Shown: positions 25,868-34,569 of the stretch, piece by piece
How the letters are laid out: each line of letters opens with the position of its first letter
Position numbering within the stretch: the first letter of the stretch is position 1
Assembly (NCBI RefSeq): GCF_025264625.1
Contig: NZ_CP093313.1
Location: 4,898,001 to 4,962,000, forward strand
Reading direction: 5' to 3'
DNA from: Occallatibacter riparius
GTDB lineage: Bacteria > Acidobacteriota > Terriglobia > Terriglobales > Acidobacteriaceae
DNA length: 64,000 bases
Made by a program: the position numbers and the translations under genes
The notes under the pieces: model-generated
The model's input: the letters and a program-made list of their open reading frames with translations, nothing else
What the model was told of the DNA's origin: nothing
The model's database searches: none

Positions 25868-27363
25868 TGCGATTCAAACAAGCGGTGTCTGCGTTCATCC
25901 TTCTGTGTTCACCTGTGGCATACGCGCATGTCGGAAGCTCGGATGTTTACGCTGAGGGCCAAGCAGGTCCATACAAGCTGTCGGTCGTTGTGCGACCTCC
26001 GGTTGTTATTCCCGGCGTCGCGGAGCTGAACGTGCGCGTGCAGACGGAGGGAGTAGACCACATCACAATCACACCAGTTCCACTGGTGGGCGAAGCCTCA
26101 AAACATCCACCGGTGCCCGATACCATGCGGCAGCCTACAAAAGATCCACGATTCTTTACGGGACAGCTGTGGATTATGGCTCCGGGTTCCTGGCAAGTTG
26201 AGTTCGCGGTGAGCGGCAGCCAGGGACCGGGGACAGTATCGATTCCGCTACCGGCAACGGCATTGGCTACGCGAAAGATGTCGCCCGCCCTAGGAGTACT
26301 GCTAGCAGTCTTGGGCATCTTTCTGGTCTTGGGAATGGTAGGTATTATCGGCGCCGCTGCTCGGGAAGCTCAAGTGCCTACCGGCATGCCAGTTTCTGCG
26401 GCACGCCGACGGCGTGGCTACGTCGCCATGACGGCAACCTTCGTCTTCTTGGCGCTTGTGATTCTATTGGGAGACCGTTGGTGGAAGGCTGATGCAGCAA
26501 GCTACTCCGGGAACATTTACAAGCCACTTAACATGCAGCCGACTCTTGAGCATGGCAACCTACTTGATTTGAAGATCTCACATGGGGGTTGGCTTTCACA
26601 ACGTCAACTTGACGACTTCATTCCGGATCATAACCACCTCATGCACCTCTACATGATCCGTTGGCCGCAGATGGATTTCGTCTTTCATCTGCATCCTGAG
26701 CCGATAGGAACTGGCGAATTTCAGCTCGCTCTTCCAGATTTGCCCGCTGGGGAGTATCACCTCTATGCAGATGTGGTTCACGCTGACGGATTTCCAGAGA
26801 CGCTGGTGGCGGAGACATCTTTGCCATTAGTTTCTGGCAGAGCGTTAGCTGGTGATGATGCTGAAGGCCAAGCGAATCCAGTAGAGAACAGCGCAGCATT
26901 AGCCGCCAATAGAACTTTGCATGAAGAGCGGTTCAAACTGAGTGATGGGTACACGATGGTGTGGTCTATGCCTGCTGCAATAGCTCCGCAGGTTCCGGAA
27001 ACATTCAGCTTTGAGTTGCTTGACCCGACGGGAAAGCCTCCGAGCGATATGGACCTTTATATGGGTATGCAGGGCCACGCGGCTTTCGTCAAAACCGACG
27101 GGACGGTCTTCGCCCACATTCATCCCACCGGAACCGTAGCTATGGCCGCATACATGATGGCCAATCCTGCTACCCCCTCGCTGGATTCAAAGCAGATGCC
27201 TGACATGCCAGGCATGGACAGGACCGAAACCTCACTTCCCAACAGCGTGAGCTTCCCCTACGGCTTTCCGAACGCAGGACGCTACCGCATCTTCGTGCAA
27301 ATGAAGCATGGCGACAAAGTCGAAACCGGCATCTTCGACGTGGACGTGCCGCAGGCGCGTTAG
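25864..27363 (+). CDS. Histidine-rich exported protein with two membrane helices
   Basis: 499 aa. A signal peptide (1-21, ending AYA) is followed by a beta-sandwich domain (22-135) resembling FixH/YtkA or copper-chaperone-like domains. Two membrane helices follow (139-164 and 186-203). The C-terminal periplasmic part (205-499) has dense histidines: D255-H256-N-H258, H261, H275-x-H277, and later GHAAF and HIHPTG, with a Met/Asp/Pro-rich stretch MPDMPGMDR. Such motifs often bind copper or another metal; the metal is inferred, not shown. It overlaps the upstream membrane gene by four bases and is followed by a small secreted protein with its own box C. Confidence 0.7.
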   Translation: MMRFKQAVSAFILLCSPVAYAHVGSSDVYAEGQAGPYKLSVVVRPPVVIPGVAELNVRVQTEGVDHITITPVPLVGEASKHPPVPDTMRQPTKDPRFFTGQLWIMAPGSWQVEFAVSGSQGPGTVSIPLPATALATRKMSPALGVLLAVLGIFLVLGMVGIIGAAAREAQVPTGMPVSAARRRRGYVAMTATFVFLALVILLGDRWWKADAASYSGNIYKPLNMQPTLEHGNLLDLKISHGGWLSQRQLDDFIPDHNHLMHLYMIRWPQMDFVFHLHPEPIGTGEFQLALPDLPAGEYHLYADVVHADGFPETLVAETSLPLVSGRALAGDDAEGQANPVENSAALAANRTLHEERFKLSDGYTMVWSMPAAIAPQVPETFSFELLDPTGKPPSDMDLYMGMQGHAAFVKTDGTVFAHIHPTGTVAMAAYMMANPATPSLDSKQMPDMPGMDRTETSLPNSVSFPYGFPNAGRYRIFVQMKHGDKVETGIFDVDVPQAR

Positions 27364-27369
27364 ATTCTC

Positions 27370-27384
27370 TGACAATTACCGACA
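27370..27384 (+). promoter_or_regulatory. Direct-repeat box C (Cpx-like)
   Basis: TGACA-ATTAC-CGACA with a 10-base period, 66 bases before the next gene and in the same orientation. Confidence 0.6.
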
Positions 27385-27450
27385 GAACACCTTCTTCGCT
27401 TGAAGTCAGTTTGCGTCTATTCGGACGAAGGAGCTAAACCCGGAGGTCTT

Positions 27451-27858
27451 ATGAAAACCAAACATTCAATCTACTTGGCGTGTGCGTTGGTCATTGCGAT
27501 TGCGCAGACCAGTACTCTTTCGCACGCAAGCACCGCGGCACCAGCATCAACTCTCCAGAATGCTACGCCGGACAACGATGCCGCTCGGAGTCTCACTGGA
27601 AGCTGGCAGGTGTCATTTGCCGGCAGAAAGGGAGAACGCCAGGCAACTATGCAACTCCGGCAAGACGACAACAAGCTTAGCGGATCGTTCGAGGGAGGAC
27701 GCGGCGGAGCGCCTCTAACGGGCAGTTTGAGCGGAAATCACGTTTCGTTCACCGTAAAGATGCCGCGGCGGAAAGTCGAGTTCACAGGGACAGTTGAAGG
27801 TGACAAGATGACCGGTTCGACCAAGGAAGGAGGCTCCTGGACGGCAACACGACAGTGA
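27451..27858 (+). CDS. Small secreted beta-rich protein
   Basis: 135 aa from the ATG at 27451, preceded by GGAGGTCTT. A signal peptide (1-27) is followed by a lipocalin-like or DUF-type beta pattern: LTGSWQVSFAGRKGERQATM, LRQDDNKLSGSFEG, GAPLTGSLSGNHVSFTV and VEFTGTVEGDKMTGST. This alternating G-S-L/T-G pattern is common in small secreted acidobacterial proteins. The function is unknown. It has its own box C and lies between the histidine-rich module and the first Cpx-like system. Confidence 0.7.
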   Translation: MKTKHSIYLACALVIAIAQTSTLSHASTAAPASTLQNATPDNDAARSLTGSWQVSFAGRKGERQATMQLRQDDNKLSGSFEGGRGGAPLTGSLSGNHVSFTVKMPRRKVEFTGTVEGDKMTGSTKEGGSWTATRQ

Positions 27859-28119
27859 CTCACCTTCGTCGATCTCCGCTTTGAGTCTGGTCAGTTGAGA
27901 TCGCAAACGAACTTCTAAACGATACGCCGATGCCGCAGCGAAGTGCATTTCCGATCCCTCGAGATCACTTGCTGCGGCAAAGGTGTCTTGTGACGAAAAT
28001 GGATTTCCGCACCATAGCAGATGTGGCCGCAATGCTATCTCCAAATTCTTGCATTTCCTGAAGACGGGATTGCCGCCGATTATGCCAGTAATGCACGCTC
28101 TTAAAATAGAGGCGACGCC

Positions 28120-28884
28120 ATGCCGCTCAAAGAAGATCCAGCGAAATCGATTCGGTCCGATTCCCAGGGATTATCACGCCCTATTCTTTTAATCGACGAT
28201 GATCGTGATATGGCCGAAATGTTGGCCGAGTATCTCCGCCCGGAGGGGTTCGATCTTCATCTTGCATACAAAGGAAAGGACGGGTTGGAGCGTCTGAAGG
28301 ATGGTGGGCTCATGCTCGTCATCCTCGATGTCATGCTTCCGGACCTAGATGGATTCACAGTTTTACGCGAAATCCGTCGAACGAGCCACATACCGGTCGT
28401 CATGCTTACAACACGGTCCGCGATGGAAGACAAGCTCATCGGCTTAAACGGCGGCGCGGATGACTATATTCCCAAGCCATTCACCCCCGTCGAACTGCTG
28501 GCAAGAATCCGTTCAGTTCTTCGACGTACCCAGCCTTCGCGATTTGGCTTGCCTTTTTTGACTATCGAAGATCTGACGTTGGACACCGGTTCGCGCACGA
28601 TCGAGCGCGGTGGAAGAACGATTGACTGCACGGCGGCGGAATTCGACGTTCTGCACGCCCTCGTGTCGAGTGCGGGCCAAGTCGTGACACGAGAGCACCT
28701 CACGCGCGTGGCGCTGGGGCGCTCACCTTACGCTGGAGACCGCGCCATCGATAATCTAGTCAGTGCTCTGAGAAAGAAGCTAGGACCGTACGAGAACGGT
28801 CAGGAACGCTTCCGGTCATCTCGTAACACCGGATACATCTATCTCCGCAGTAGAGTTGTTGAACCGCAAGGAGAGGATAGATGA
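28120..28884 (+). CDS. OmpR/CpxR-type response regulator
   Basis: 254 aa. The receiver domain (about 20-135) has D26-D28, phospho-acceptor D70 in LVILDVMLPD and K in YIPKPF. A winged-helix output domain (about 150-248) follows; its recognition helix region DRAIDNLVSALRKKLG is close to that of CpxR-like regulators. A 20-residue N-terminal extension precedes the receiver, so the true start may be slightly later. The stop overlaps the kinase start by four bases. It is one of two candidates to bind the YGACA direct-repeat boxes around it. Confidence 0.9.
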   Translation: MPLKEDPAKSIRSDSQGLSRPILLIDDDRDMAEMLAEYLRPEGFDLHLAYKGKDGLERLKDGGLMLVILDVMLPDLDGFTVLREIRRTSHIPVVMLTTRSAMEDKLIGLNGGADDYIPKPFTPVELLARIRSVLRRTQPSRFGLPFLTIEDLTLDTGSRTIERGGRTIDCTAAEFDVLHALVSSAGQVVTREHLTRVALGRSPYAGDRAIDNLVSALRKKLGPYENGQERFRSSRNTGYIYLRSRVVEPQGEDR

Positions 28885-30251
28885 GGCTGTTCTTGCGCAT
28901 CTTTCTTGCATTCTGGCTGGCCACGATCTTGATGATTGCCGCCGTGCTCGCTGCGGGAGAACTCTGGCCGGCAAGTTTCCCTGGAGAGCGGGGCGCTCTA
29001 TTCAAACCTGAAGCGGCATCATCCGTGCTGAGGAGGGCGATCAACACCTATGAGGTTCGGGGAGCAGAAGCGTTCGTTGCGGAGGTCCAGACATCTGCAC
29101 TCCTCCGCAACGGTTCTTTGCATTTGATCGATCCGAAGGGGCATGTCCTGGCGAGTGACGGCACCCCTCCACCATTCATGGCACAACTCGCTGATGATGC
29201 TTTCAAGAGCAATTCTATCGAGGTGATGCGTTCAGCACTGCGAGTGGAATTTGCGTTTCCGATTCAAAGTGGCTCGGGAAAACGCTATGTTGCCGTACTC
29301 ACGGCGTTGGGCGCCAAGCGCCGGATCTCCAGGCCGCATTTCTGGTTTCATCTATCGTTGGCGACACTGCCGGCCACTCTGGTTTGCATAGCGCTTTCGC
29401 TCTACCTGACGCGGCCAATCACTCGCTTGCGCGCGACAGCTCAGCGTCTTGCCGAAGGCGATCTGGCTGCGCGATCCTCGCCGCGCCGAATCACCCGCGG
29501 AGATGAGTTGGGAGATCTTGCACGCGACTTTGACATTATGGCAGCAAGAATTCAGCAATTGATGACGGCACAGCGTCGATTTGTCGCCGACGTCTCGCAC
29601 GAACTTGGTGCACCCCTCACGCGAATGCATTTAGCACAGGCCTTGCTGCGCCGAGAAATCGAAGGAGCTTCAAGTCAGGCTCTGAAGCGGATTGAGCGCG
29701 AAACTGACAAGCTCAGTAGCCTGGTTCAACAGTTGTTGCTTCTCGCAGGGTTGGAGGCGGGGCGTTGTCCGGAGGAAACGATGGTGCCGGTAGCCCTGCA
29801 CTCCTTGTGCATGAGCCTCATCGATGATGCGAATCTTGAAGCCGAACACGCGAACTGCCGAGTTGAGAGCACGCGAGATGACGTTACCATCCTCGCTTAT
29901 CCGCAACTTTTGCGGCGTGCTATAGACAATGTTCTCCGGAACGCAATTCGCTATGCGCCCCCAGGTTCTGAAATCCAACTGAATTGCAGAACTGATGCAG
30001 TGAAGAAGGAGGTTATCGTGGAAGTCCTCGATTCCGGACCAGGCGTTCCGGATTCGATGCTCTTTGATATCTTTTTACCGTTCTTCCGCACGGCTCCAGG
30101 GCGGGAGAGTAACAGCGGCGGAACGGGTCTCGGTCTCGCCATCGCCGCCGAGGCGGTACGTCTCCATGATGGCACTATTGCAGCGTGGAATCGTCGGGAC
30201 GGAGGGCTTCAAGTTGTGATCGCCCTCCCCCACCGACTTCCCGTTTCGTAG
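28881..30251 (+). CDS. CpxA-type sensor histidine kinase
   Basis: 456 aa. Two membrane helices (about 7-27 and 156-176) enclose a periplasmic sensor of about 125 residues. HAMP domain (about 177-230), then HisKA with DVSHELGAPLTR (H240) and an HATPase with N-box NVLRNAIRYA, DSGPGVP and GGTGLGLAIA. The H-box has a glycine where serine or arginine is usual (HELGAPL). The layout matches CpxA-type envelope-stress kinases. It is translated from an ATGA overlap with the regulator. A strong hairpin follows 78 bases after the stop. Confidence 0.9.
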   Translation: MRLFLRIFLAFWLATILMIAAVLAAGELWPASFPGERGALFKPEAASSVLRRAINTYEVRGAEAFVAEVQTSALLRNGSLHLIDPKGHVLASDGTPPPFMAQLADDAFKSNSIEVMRSALRVEFAFPIQSGSGKRYVAVLTALGAKRRISRPHFWFHLSLATLPATLVCIALSLYLTRPITRLRATAQRLAEGDLAARSSPRRITRGDELGDLARDFDIMAARIQQLMTAQRRFVADVSHELGAPLTRMHLAQALLRREIEGASSQALKRIERETDKLSSLVQQLLLLAGLEAGRCPEETMVPVALHSLCMSLIDDANLEAEHANCRVESTRDDVTILAYPQLLRRAIDNVLRNAIRYAPPGSEIQLNCRTDAVKKEVIVEVLDSGPGVPDSMLFDIFLPFFRTAPGRESNSGGTGLGLAIAAEAVRLHDGTIAAWNRRDGGLQVVIALPHRLPVS

Positions 30252-30328
30252 CAAGGGACAAGAGTTGCGAATGTTAGAGTCGTTTTCGAATGAGTGTTTC
30301 GGCTCTCCACCAAGCTCATGATTGGCAA

Positions 30329-30368
30329 GAATCTCATCTGGTAATCAGGCGATTACCAGATGAGATTC
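30329..30368. terminator. Perfect 18-bp hairpin between convergent genes
   Basis: GAATCTCATCTGGTAATC (30329-30346) pairs without mismatch with 30351-30368 around the loop AGGC. The stop codon TAA of the minus-strand gene lies inside the stem at 30353-30355. There is no T-tract on either side. Most likely a bidirectional terminator. Confidence 0.65.
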
Positions 30369-30961
30369 CGTATATAACGGAGGCCAAAACTGACGCCTGC
30401 CTCTCTGAAGATGTTTGCGCCCGTCGAGCCTGCCGGATACCATGTGTTGACCGCCACGATACCGCCCGAGAACGGGCCGATGAATCGAGCAACAGAAAAG
30501 GCTTCATGGCCATCGTCTCCTCTCCTGGCCAGAAAGGTATTCTCGAACGCAATCTTGAAACGCGAGACCGAGCACGGATGGCTGCAATGAACATGCCGGA
30601 TATCCTCTCGCAAGAGGTCCGCGAGCAGGTATTCTGTGGTGCCGCGTACGGCATGTTCCCCCATCGCGGAGCCAAATCTATCTGCGTATCCCTCCGCACC
30701 CTGCGGCCATTCGCTAGGGTGATCACGTGCTTGCGCAATTCCGGCGTGCGCTCCGGCTTCAAGGATGGATTTTACACCGTACGTTTGTCGTAAGTAGCTC
30801 TTGAATCGTTCTTCTTGCGTAGGGCGAGCATAGTCTGAGTTCGCTGATTTTGATATAGACAGATCCGGAGCATCCGGCAAGTGCGTCGGCGCCTGTTGTG
30901 CCCAGCAGACGCCGTACGACAGACTGAAGATTCCCAGAAAGAGAGCAGCAAAGTCTCTCAT
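30353..30961 (-). CDS. Exported protein of unknown function
   Basis: 202 aa from the ATG at 30961, preceded by GGGAGGT four bases upstream. A signal peptide (about 1-21, ending VCWAQQ) precedes a region with HLPDAPDLS, then YLRQTYGVKSILEAGAHAGI, ADRFGSAMGEHAVRGTTEYL and a C-terminal GANIFREAGVSFGLRYIRN. The pattern of amphipathic helices with Gly resembles uncharacterised secreted acidobacterial proteins that associate with the outer membrane. No enzymatic motif is visible. The 3' end runs into the shared hairpin with the convergent kinase gene. Confidence 0.7.
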   Translation of the reverse strand: MRDFAALFLGIFSLSYGVCWAQQAPTHLPDAPDLSISKSANSDYARPTQEERFKSYLRQTYGVKSILEAGAHAGIAQARDHPSEWPQGAEGYADRFGSAMGEHAVRGTTEYLLADLLREDIRHVHCSHPCSVSRFKIAFENTFLARRGDDGHEAFSVARFIGPFSGGIVAVNTWYPAGSTGANIFREAGVSFGLRYIRNLIW

Positions 30962-31030
30962 CAAACCTCCCGAAGAATTGAGCGTCGAGTCCGGGGAACA
31001 GGACAACGCCAGATTTAAAGCTGCAGCAGA

Positions 31031-31390
31031 CTACTTTCTGCGACGGTATGTGCGGGAATTGCCATTCGGTCCGGTCACAGTGGTCCTGTTTCCATAAGGT
31101 CCATGAGTCGTCGATCTGCTGTACGTTTTGCCGTTCACTCCAGTTCGAGTGTCGGACGTGACGAGTCGGCCGTTGGCATTTCGGCTGGCGGTGTAATCAT
31201 TCGTGTGTGTCTTTCCATCCGGAGTGGTAACAGTCCTGTCATTGGTGTATTGCCCATTTTGAAACGAGCGCGTATCCGTAACTGTGTCGCCTTTTCGATT
31301 GGTGCGGGTAGTTGTCTGCTGTGCAAAGGTGGCGTTAGCTGCGAGGACCGACGCCAGTGCGAGTGCTGTCTTCCGTAGAATTGGAATCAT
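31031..31390 (-). CDS. Small secreted GPNG-repeat protein
   Basis: 119 aa with a signal peptide (1-23, ending TFAQQ). The mature part is made of Thr/Asn/Gly-rich repeats: TRTNRKGDTVTDTRSF, NGQYTNDRTVTTPDGKTHT, GVNGKTYSRSTTHG and TVTGPNGNSRTYRRRK. The same repeat occurs in the gene at 46494 and in the C-terminal tail of the DUF3300 protein at 44082. The repeat probably forms beta strands and the basic end RRRK may bind the cell surface. The function is unknown. Box D lies 80 bases upstream, in the opposite orientation. Confidence 0.7.
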   Translation of the reverse strand: MIPILRKTALALASVLAANATFAQQTTTRTNRKGDTVTDTRSFQNGQYTNDRTVTTPDGKTHTNDYTASRNANGRLVTSDTRTGVNGKTYSRSTTHGPYGNRTTVTGPNGNSRTYRRRK

Positions 31391-31469
31391 TGATATTCCT
31401 CCTTCGATTGACTTTCAATTGCATAGACCGGCGGATGCGAAAGAAAGTCGTCCCTGGAGCTCGACTCGC

Positions 31470-31484
31470 GACAATTCCCGACAA
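31470..31484 (+). promoter_or_regulatory. Direct-repeat box D (Cpx-like)
   Basis: CGACA-ATTCC-CGACA with a 10-base period. It lies 80 bases upstream of the minus-strand GPNG gene. Unlike the other boxes it is in the opposite orientation to that gene. Confidence 0.5.
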
Positions 31485-31560
31485 TTCTCATGATTGGAAT
31501 CTCTTTGAGCTGCGCTGCCTTCGGCCTGACTTGCCCCGACCCAGGCAGGCGACGCAAACA

Positions 31561-31692
31561 CTATGGCGATCCCGCACACACTTTCGTCTCGACGCTTGGT
31601 GGACATGCGAGGTTTACAATCGCGATTGCGTCGATCAAAAGTGCTATGCCAATAGTCGTCATGATCGCGGCCACAATGCCACATAGATACAT
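31561..31692 (-). CDS. Possible 43-residue membrane peptide
   Basis: An ATG at 31692 opens 43 codons with one strong hydrophobic helix (GIVAAIMTTIGIALLIDAIA) and a short polar tail with CPPSVETKVCAG. No convincing ribosome binding site. It could be a small membrane protein or chance. No family recognised. Confidence 0.25.
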   Translation of the reverse strand: MYLCGIVAAIMTTIGIALLIDAIAIVNLACPPSVETKVCAGSP

Positions 31693-31925
31693 ACGCCCGA
31701 GAGTTCGGAATCAAAACCAAATGGTTGGACATCTGAACCGAACTCGGGCACTTCGCACATTCATGACAGAGCTTTGTCGTAACGGTGCACTGAACATGCG
31801 CAGGATTGGTCAGAGCAGATGTATCCGGAACGAAGGGCTGTCGGCCCGAGTGCAGGGCCTCTTTCGGCCTGCTATCGATCGCATTACTGCTGTATCCGTG
31901 TCTCTATGCTTCATGCGCAATGTAG

Positions 31926-32066
31926 CAGTCAAAAGACGAGGTGGGCGTTCGGAATTGTGAGCGTGCCTGGCTGACGGCTCTTCGGAACCGTGACGCTGCA
32001 ACGCTCGATTGTCTCCTCGATGAGGACTTCATCGACACAACTTGGAATGGGCAGTTAGGCGCCTAG
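31926..32066 (+). pseudogene. NTF2-like (DUF4440/SnoaL) fragment
   Basis: The frame encodes ERAWLTALRNRDAATLDCLL followed by DEDFIDTTWNGQLGA and a stop. This matches the N-terminal helix and first strand of NTF2-like proteins, but only about 40 residues remain and there is no proper start. It overlaps the end of the minus-strand PD40 pseudogene, so both lose similarity at the same point. Confidence 0.6.
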
Positions 32067-32615
32067 TCTCCCTTTCACCTTTCCATCATCGAAAACGATG
32101 AAGGATTGATCAGGCGCGATCGCCGGAACATGCACCGACACCGCTGGATCACTGAGCGTCACAAACTCCGCAGGCAAATAGATCCCGCCCACATTTCGCG
32201 AACGCCAGAAATGCATCGCTTTTCATCCGGCATTCCAACGCATGAAATAGAGCGTGCCAACAAGAGCATTACTGGGAAGGTCGACGAAGACATCATTGTT
32301 AATAAATGGGGCCAAGCCAGACGGGCTCGCCCCAGCCGTCTTCTTTGCGGTCCACCCTTCATATGTTGGTACCCGGTGCTTTCCCGTCGGCAAAATAGTT
32401 CTGCGTCAGAGGCAAGCCTCCCGGTCGGATCGCTGCGATCGAAAAGACTGTATTCCCGTCCAGCGTCAGAGCGAGTATGTCGTCGCTATCGGAATAGATA
32501 ATGCCATCCAACGTGACCTGCATGCCTCTCCCGTCGGTGGTTCAGCTACAAGGGCCCAAGGGGTCGCCCACAGCATGGCTGCAGCCACAATGAGGCCTGC
32601 TAAACGCGCGACATG
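32055..32615 (-). pseudogene. Decayed PD40 beta-propeller protein
   Basis: Reading the minus strand, a signal-peptide-like segment (RLAGLIVAAAMLWATPWALV) is followed in another frame by VTLDGIIYSDSDDILALTLD, GGLPLTQNYFADGKAPGTNI, a TGA at 32361, then RVDRKEDGWGEPVWLGP. A frameshift near 32310 leads to NNDVFVDLPSNALVGTLYF, another TGA, and then PAVSVHVPAIAPDQSFIVFD. The order parallels the intact PD40 gene at 15055, where NLWRVN has a tryptophan at the position of the TGA. Two stops and two frameshifts mark it as dead. Confidence 0.75.
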
Positions 32616-32617
32616 AT

Positions 32618-33221
32618 GTGCGTGCTCTGTGCGTCTGTCGGAAAGATCTTCGTCCTGCGCAGATCGAAATGCCGGGGATCTATCGTTTCATGCTGGCCTC
32701 GCTCAGGGATCGAGACCTGGCCGAGACGTTGACGCAGGAATCCTTTCTGAAGGCATATCGAAACCGATGCAGCTTCCGCGGGGAGTCTTGCGCCGGGACT
32801 TGGCTGATGCGGACCGCGATCAATCTTCAAAAAGATCATTGGCGCGATCGCAAGAGGCGCTTTTGGCGTGAGATGCAGACATGCCGTGGACGCGGATAGC
32901 GCGATGGAACTGCTGCCGGGCGCGGAACCGTGACCGGAGGAGCGGATCATCGCTCGCGAACAGACCACGCGGATTTGGGAGTTCGTTAGATGTCTCAGTG
33001 ACCGCGAACGGAGTGTCTTCCTGCTGCGTTATGTGGAAGAACTCGAATTTCGCGAGATTGAGCAGTGCACCGGCTTAAAAGTGGGAGCGCTGAAGGTGTA
33101 CCTGAATCGAGCGCTGACAAAGGTTCGGGACGGATTGGAAATCGTCAAACGTCGACTTTTCTCGCCAGGGCGAAAATTTGCTCGAAAAACTCGAGCGAAC
33201 GGGAAGTTTCTGCGTCGCTGA
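32618..33221 (+). pseudogene. Broken ECF sigma-70 factor
   Basis: The first part encodes region 2: IYRFMLASLRDRDLAETLTQ, ESFLKAYRNRCSFRG and LQKDHWRDRKRRFWREMQ. Near 32875 the frame changes, and the new frame carries HAVDADSAMELLPGAEP, a TGA at 32931-32933, then PEERIIAREQTTRIWEFV and region 4: DRERSVFLLRYVEELEFREI and GALKVYLNRALTKVRDGLE. It is a close relative of the intact sigma factor at 45535-46119 (compare LASLRDADLAETLTQ and LQKDHWRNRRLQFWRQM). One frameshift plus one stop. Confidence 0.85.
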
Positions 33222-33245
33222 CTCCAATACAAGGCAGGGTAGACA

Positions 33246-33959
33246 TTGCGGTGGTCATGGATTGGTCGAAACAAAGGTCCGAAGACTAGCACCACTTGGT
33301 CCGATGCTGAGCTTATCATCCGGCTGAAGCAGAGGGACGAGGGCGCTTTCCTAGATGTCTATGACCTGCATCGCTCCTCGGTCTTTCGGTTCTTGATGCA
33401 CATGACCGGGTCAATCGCCTTAGCGGAAGAACTTACGCAGGAAGTGTTAGTCGTGATTCTCGATTCAATGACCACGGGAACCATCGGGCAATTCGATCCC
33501 CAAAGGGGAACAATGGAAGGTTATCTGCTCGGAATTGCGAGAAATCTGGCCAGAGCGGAAAGACGGAGATCGAACCGAGTGGTTTCGTTGGATAGCGTCG
33601 TAGAGACACCGGAATGGAACCAGCTTCTCGACGACGCTTGTCGGAGGATTCAGACGCGGGACATTTCGATGATCCTGGAGAAGCGATCTGAGTTGACGGA
33701 ACTCTACCGCGCGATATTTGATTTGCCGGAGCATTACCGGGAAGCAGTGGTACTTTGCAGTCTTCAGGAGAAGAGCTACCGCGAGGTTGCCGGGATTCTG
33801 GAATGCTCGGAAGGGACCGTTGCCTCGCGAATGAATCGTGCGAAGGCGATCCTGGCGGCGAAGCTGCGCAGGACTGGATCGACTGGTTTGCGCGAGATTG
33901 TCGCGCAAGGACAGGGGGAGTCGGATGCCGGAACCGCGATTGAAGCAAGCGGAGACTGA
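33246..33959 (+). CDS. ECF RNA polymerase sigma factor
   Basis: 237 aa. Region 2 (about 20-95) has LIIRLKQRDEGAFLDVYDLH, SIALAEELTQEVLVVILDSM and YLLGIARNLARAERRR. Region 4 (about 160-215) has LPEHYREAVVLCSLQEKSYR and GTVASRMNRAKAILAAKLRR. No in-frame ATG is available, so the start is a TTG (33246) after GGCAGGG, or the N-terminus is slightly different. It overlaps the putative anti-sigma gene by 35 bases and heads a three-gene operon ending at 35558. It is not a close paralogue of the two other sigma genes here. Confidence 0.85.
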   Translation: MRWSWIGRNKGPKTSTTWSDAELIIRLKQRDEGAFLDVYDLHRSSVFRFLMHMTGSIALAEELTQEVLVVILDSMTTGTIGQFDPQRGTMEGYLLGIARNLARAERRRSNRVVSLDSVVETPEWNQLLDDACRRIQTRDISMILEKRSELTELYRAIFDLPEHYREAVVLCSLQEKSYREVAGILECSEGTVASRMNRAKAILAAKLRRTGSTGLREIVAQGQGESDAGTAIEASGD

Positions 33960-34569
33960 AGATGTAATGCACGTTGATTCACTTTTGAGCCTCATCGGCA
34001 ACCTGTCGAAACGGGATCCCTCTCCTGCCCTCCGGGAACACCTCAATGCCCTTGCGTCTGAACGCTTGAATCCGATTTCCCGAACTGTTTGCCGCAGGTC
34101 AGAGGCAAGGTTGAAACCTGCTATGGCAACTGTGTGCCTCCTTGCAGTTGGACTCGCAGCGGGATTGTCATTTCATTTCCGCCAAGGCGAACCCGTTCAC
34201 CGCGGTAAAACCGTCATAGCAAAGACGCCTGCTGTTTCGACGCAAATCGCCGCCCACTCTGAGCCACGAGCTGTGCCGTCGGCCGGCAGGTCACGCAACA
34301 CGCGCCGTTCACGCAACCTGGATATGGAGCCTACTCGTCCGCGACAAATGACGGTACAGCTTCCCTATTCCAACAGCGCAATCGAAACCGGAACCGGCGC
34401 TACGATTAGAGTCTCGATGTCGCAGTCCGATCTGTTGTCGCTTGGATTTCCCATCAACACAACCGTTCAGGAGAGGCGCATCGTTGCCGAATTGACCCTC
34501 GGTGATGATGGCTTGCCTCGCGCGATCAGCCTGCCTCTGCCCCTTGAGGTAATGAAGGAGAAGGAATGA
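33925..34569 (+). CDS. Putative membrane anti-sigma factor
   Basis: 214 aa from the ATG at 33925 (preceded by GGGGGAG). The cytoplasmic N-terminus (1-65) is short and contains HVDSLLSLIGNLSKRD. One membrane helix (about 67-83, ATVCLLAVGLAAGLSF) is followed by a periplasmic domain rich in Ser/Arg/Thr with RQMTVQLPYSNSAIETGTGA, ending in ELTLGDDGLPRAISLP. Position and topology fit an anti-sigma factor for the ECF sigma encoded just upstream, but no zinc-binding HxxxCxxC is present. The stop overlaps the next start by four bases. Confidence 0.6.
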   Translation: MPEPRLKQAETEDVMHVDSLLSLIGNLSKRDPSPALREHLNALASERLNPISRTVCRRSEARLKPAMATVCLLAVGLAAGLSFHFRQGEPVHRGKTVIAKTPAVSTQIAAHSEPRAVPSAGRSRNTRRSRNLDMEPTRPRQMTVQLPYSNSAIETGTGATIRVSMSQSDLLSLGFPINTTVQERRIVAELTLGDDGLPRAISLPLPLEVMKEKE

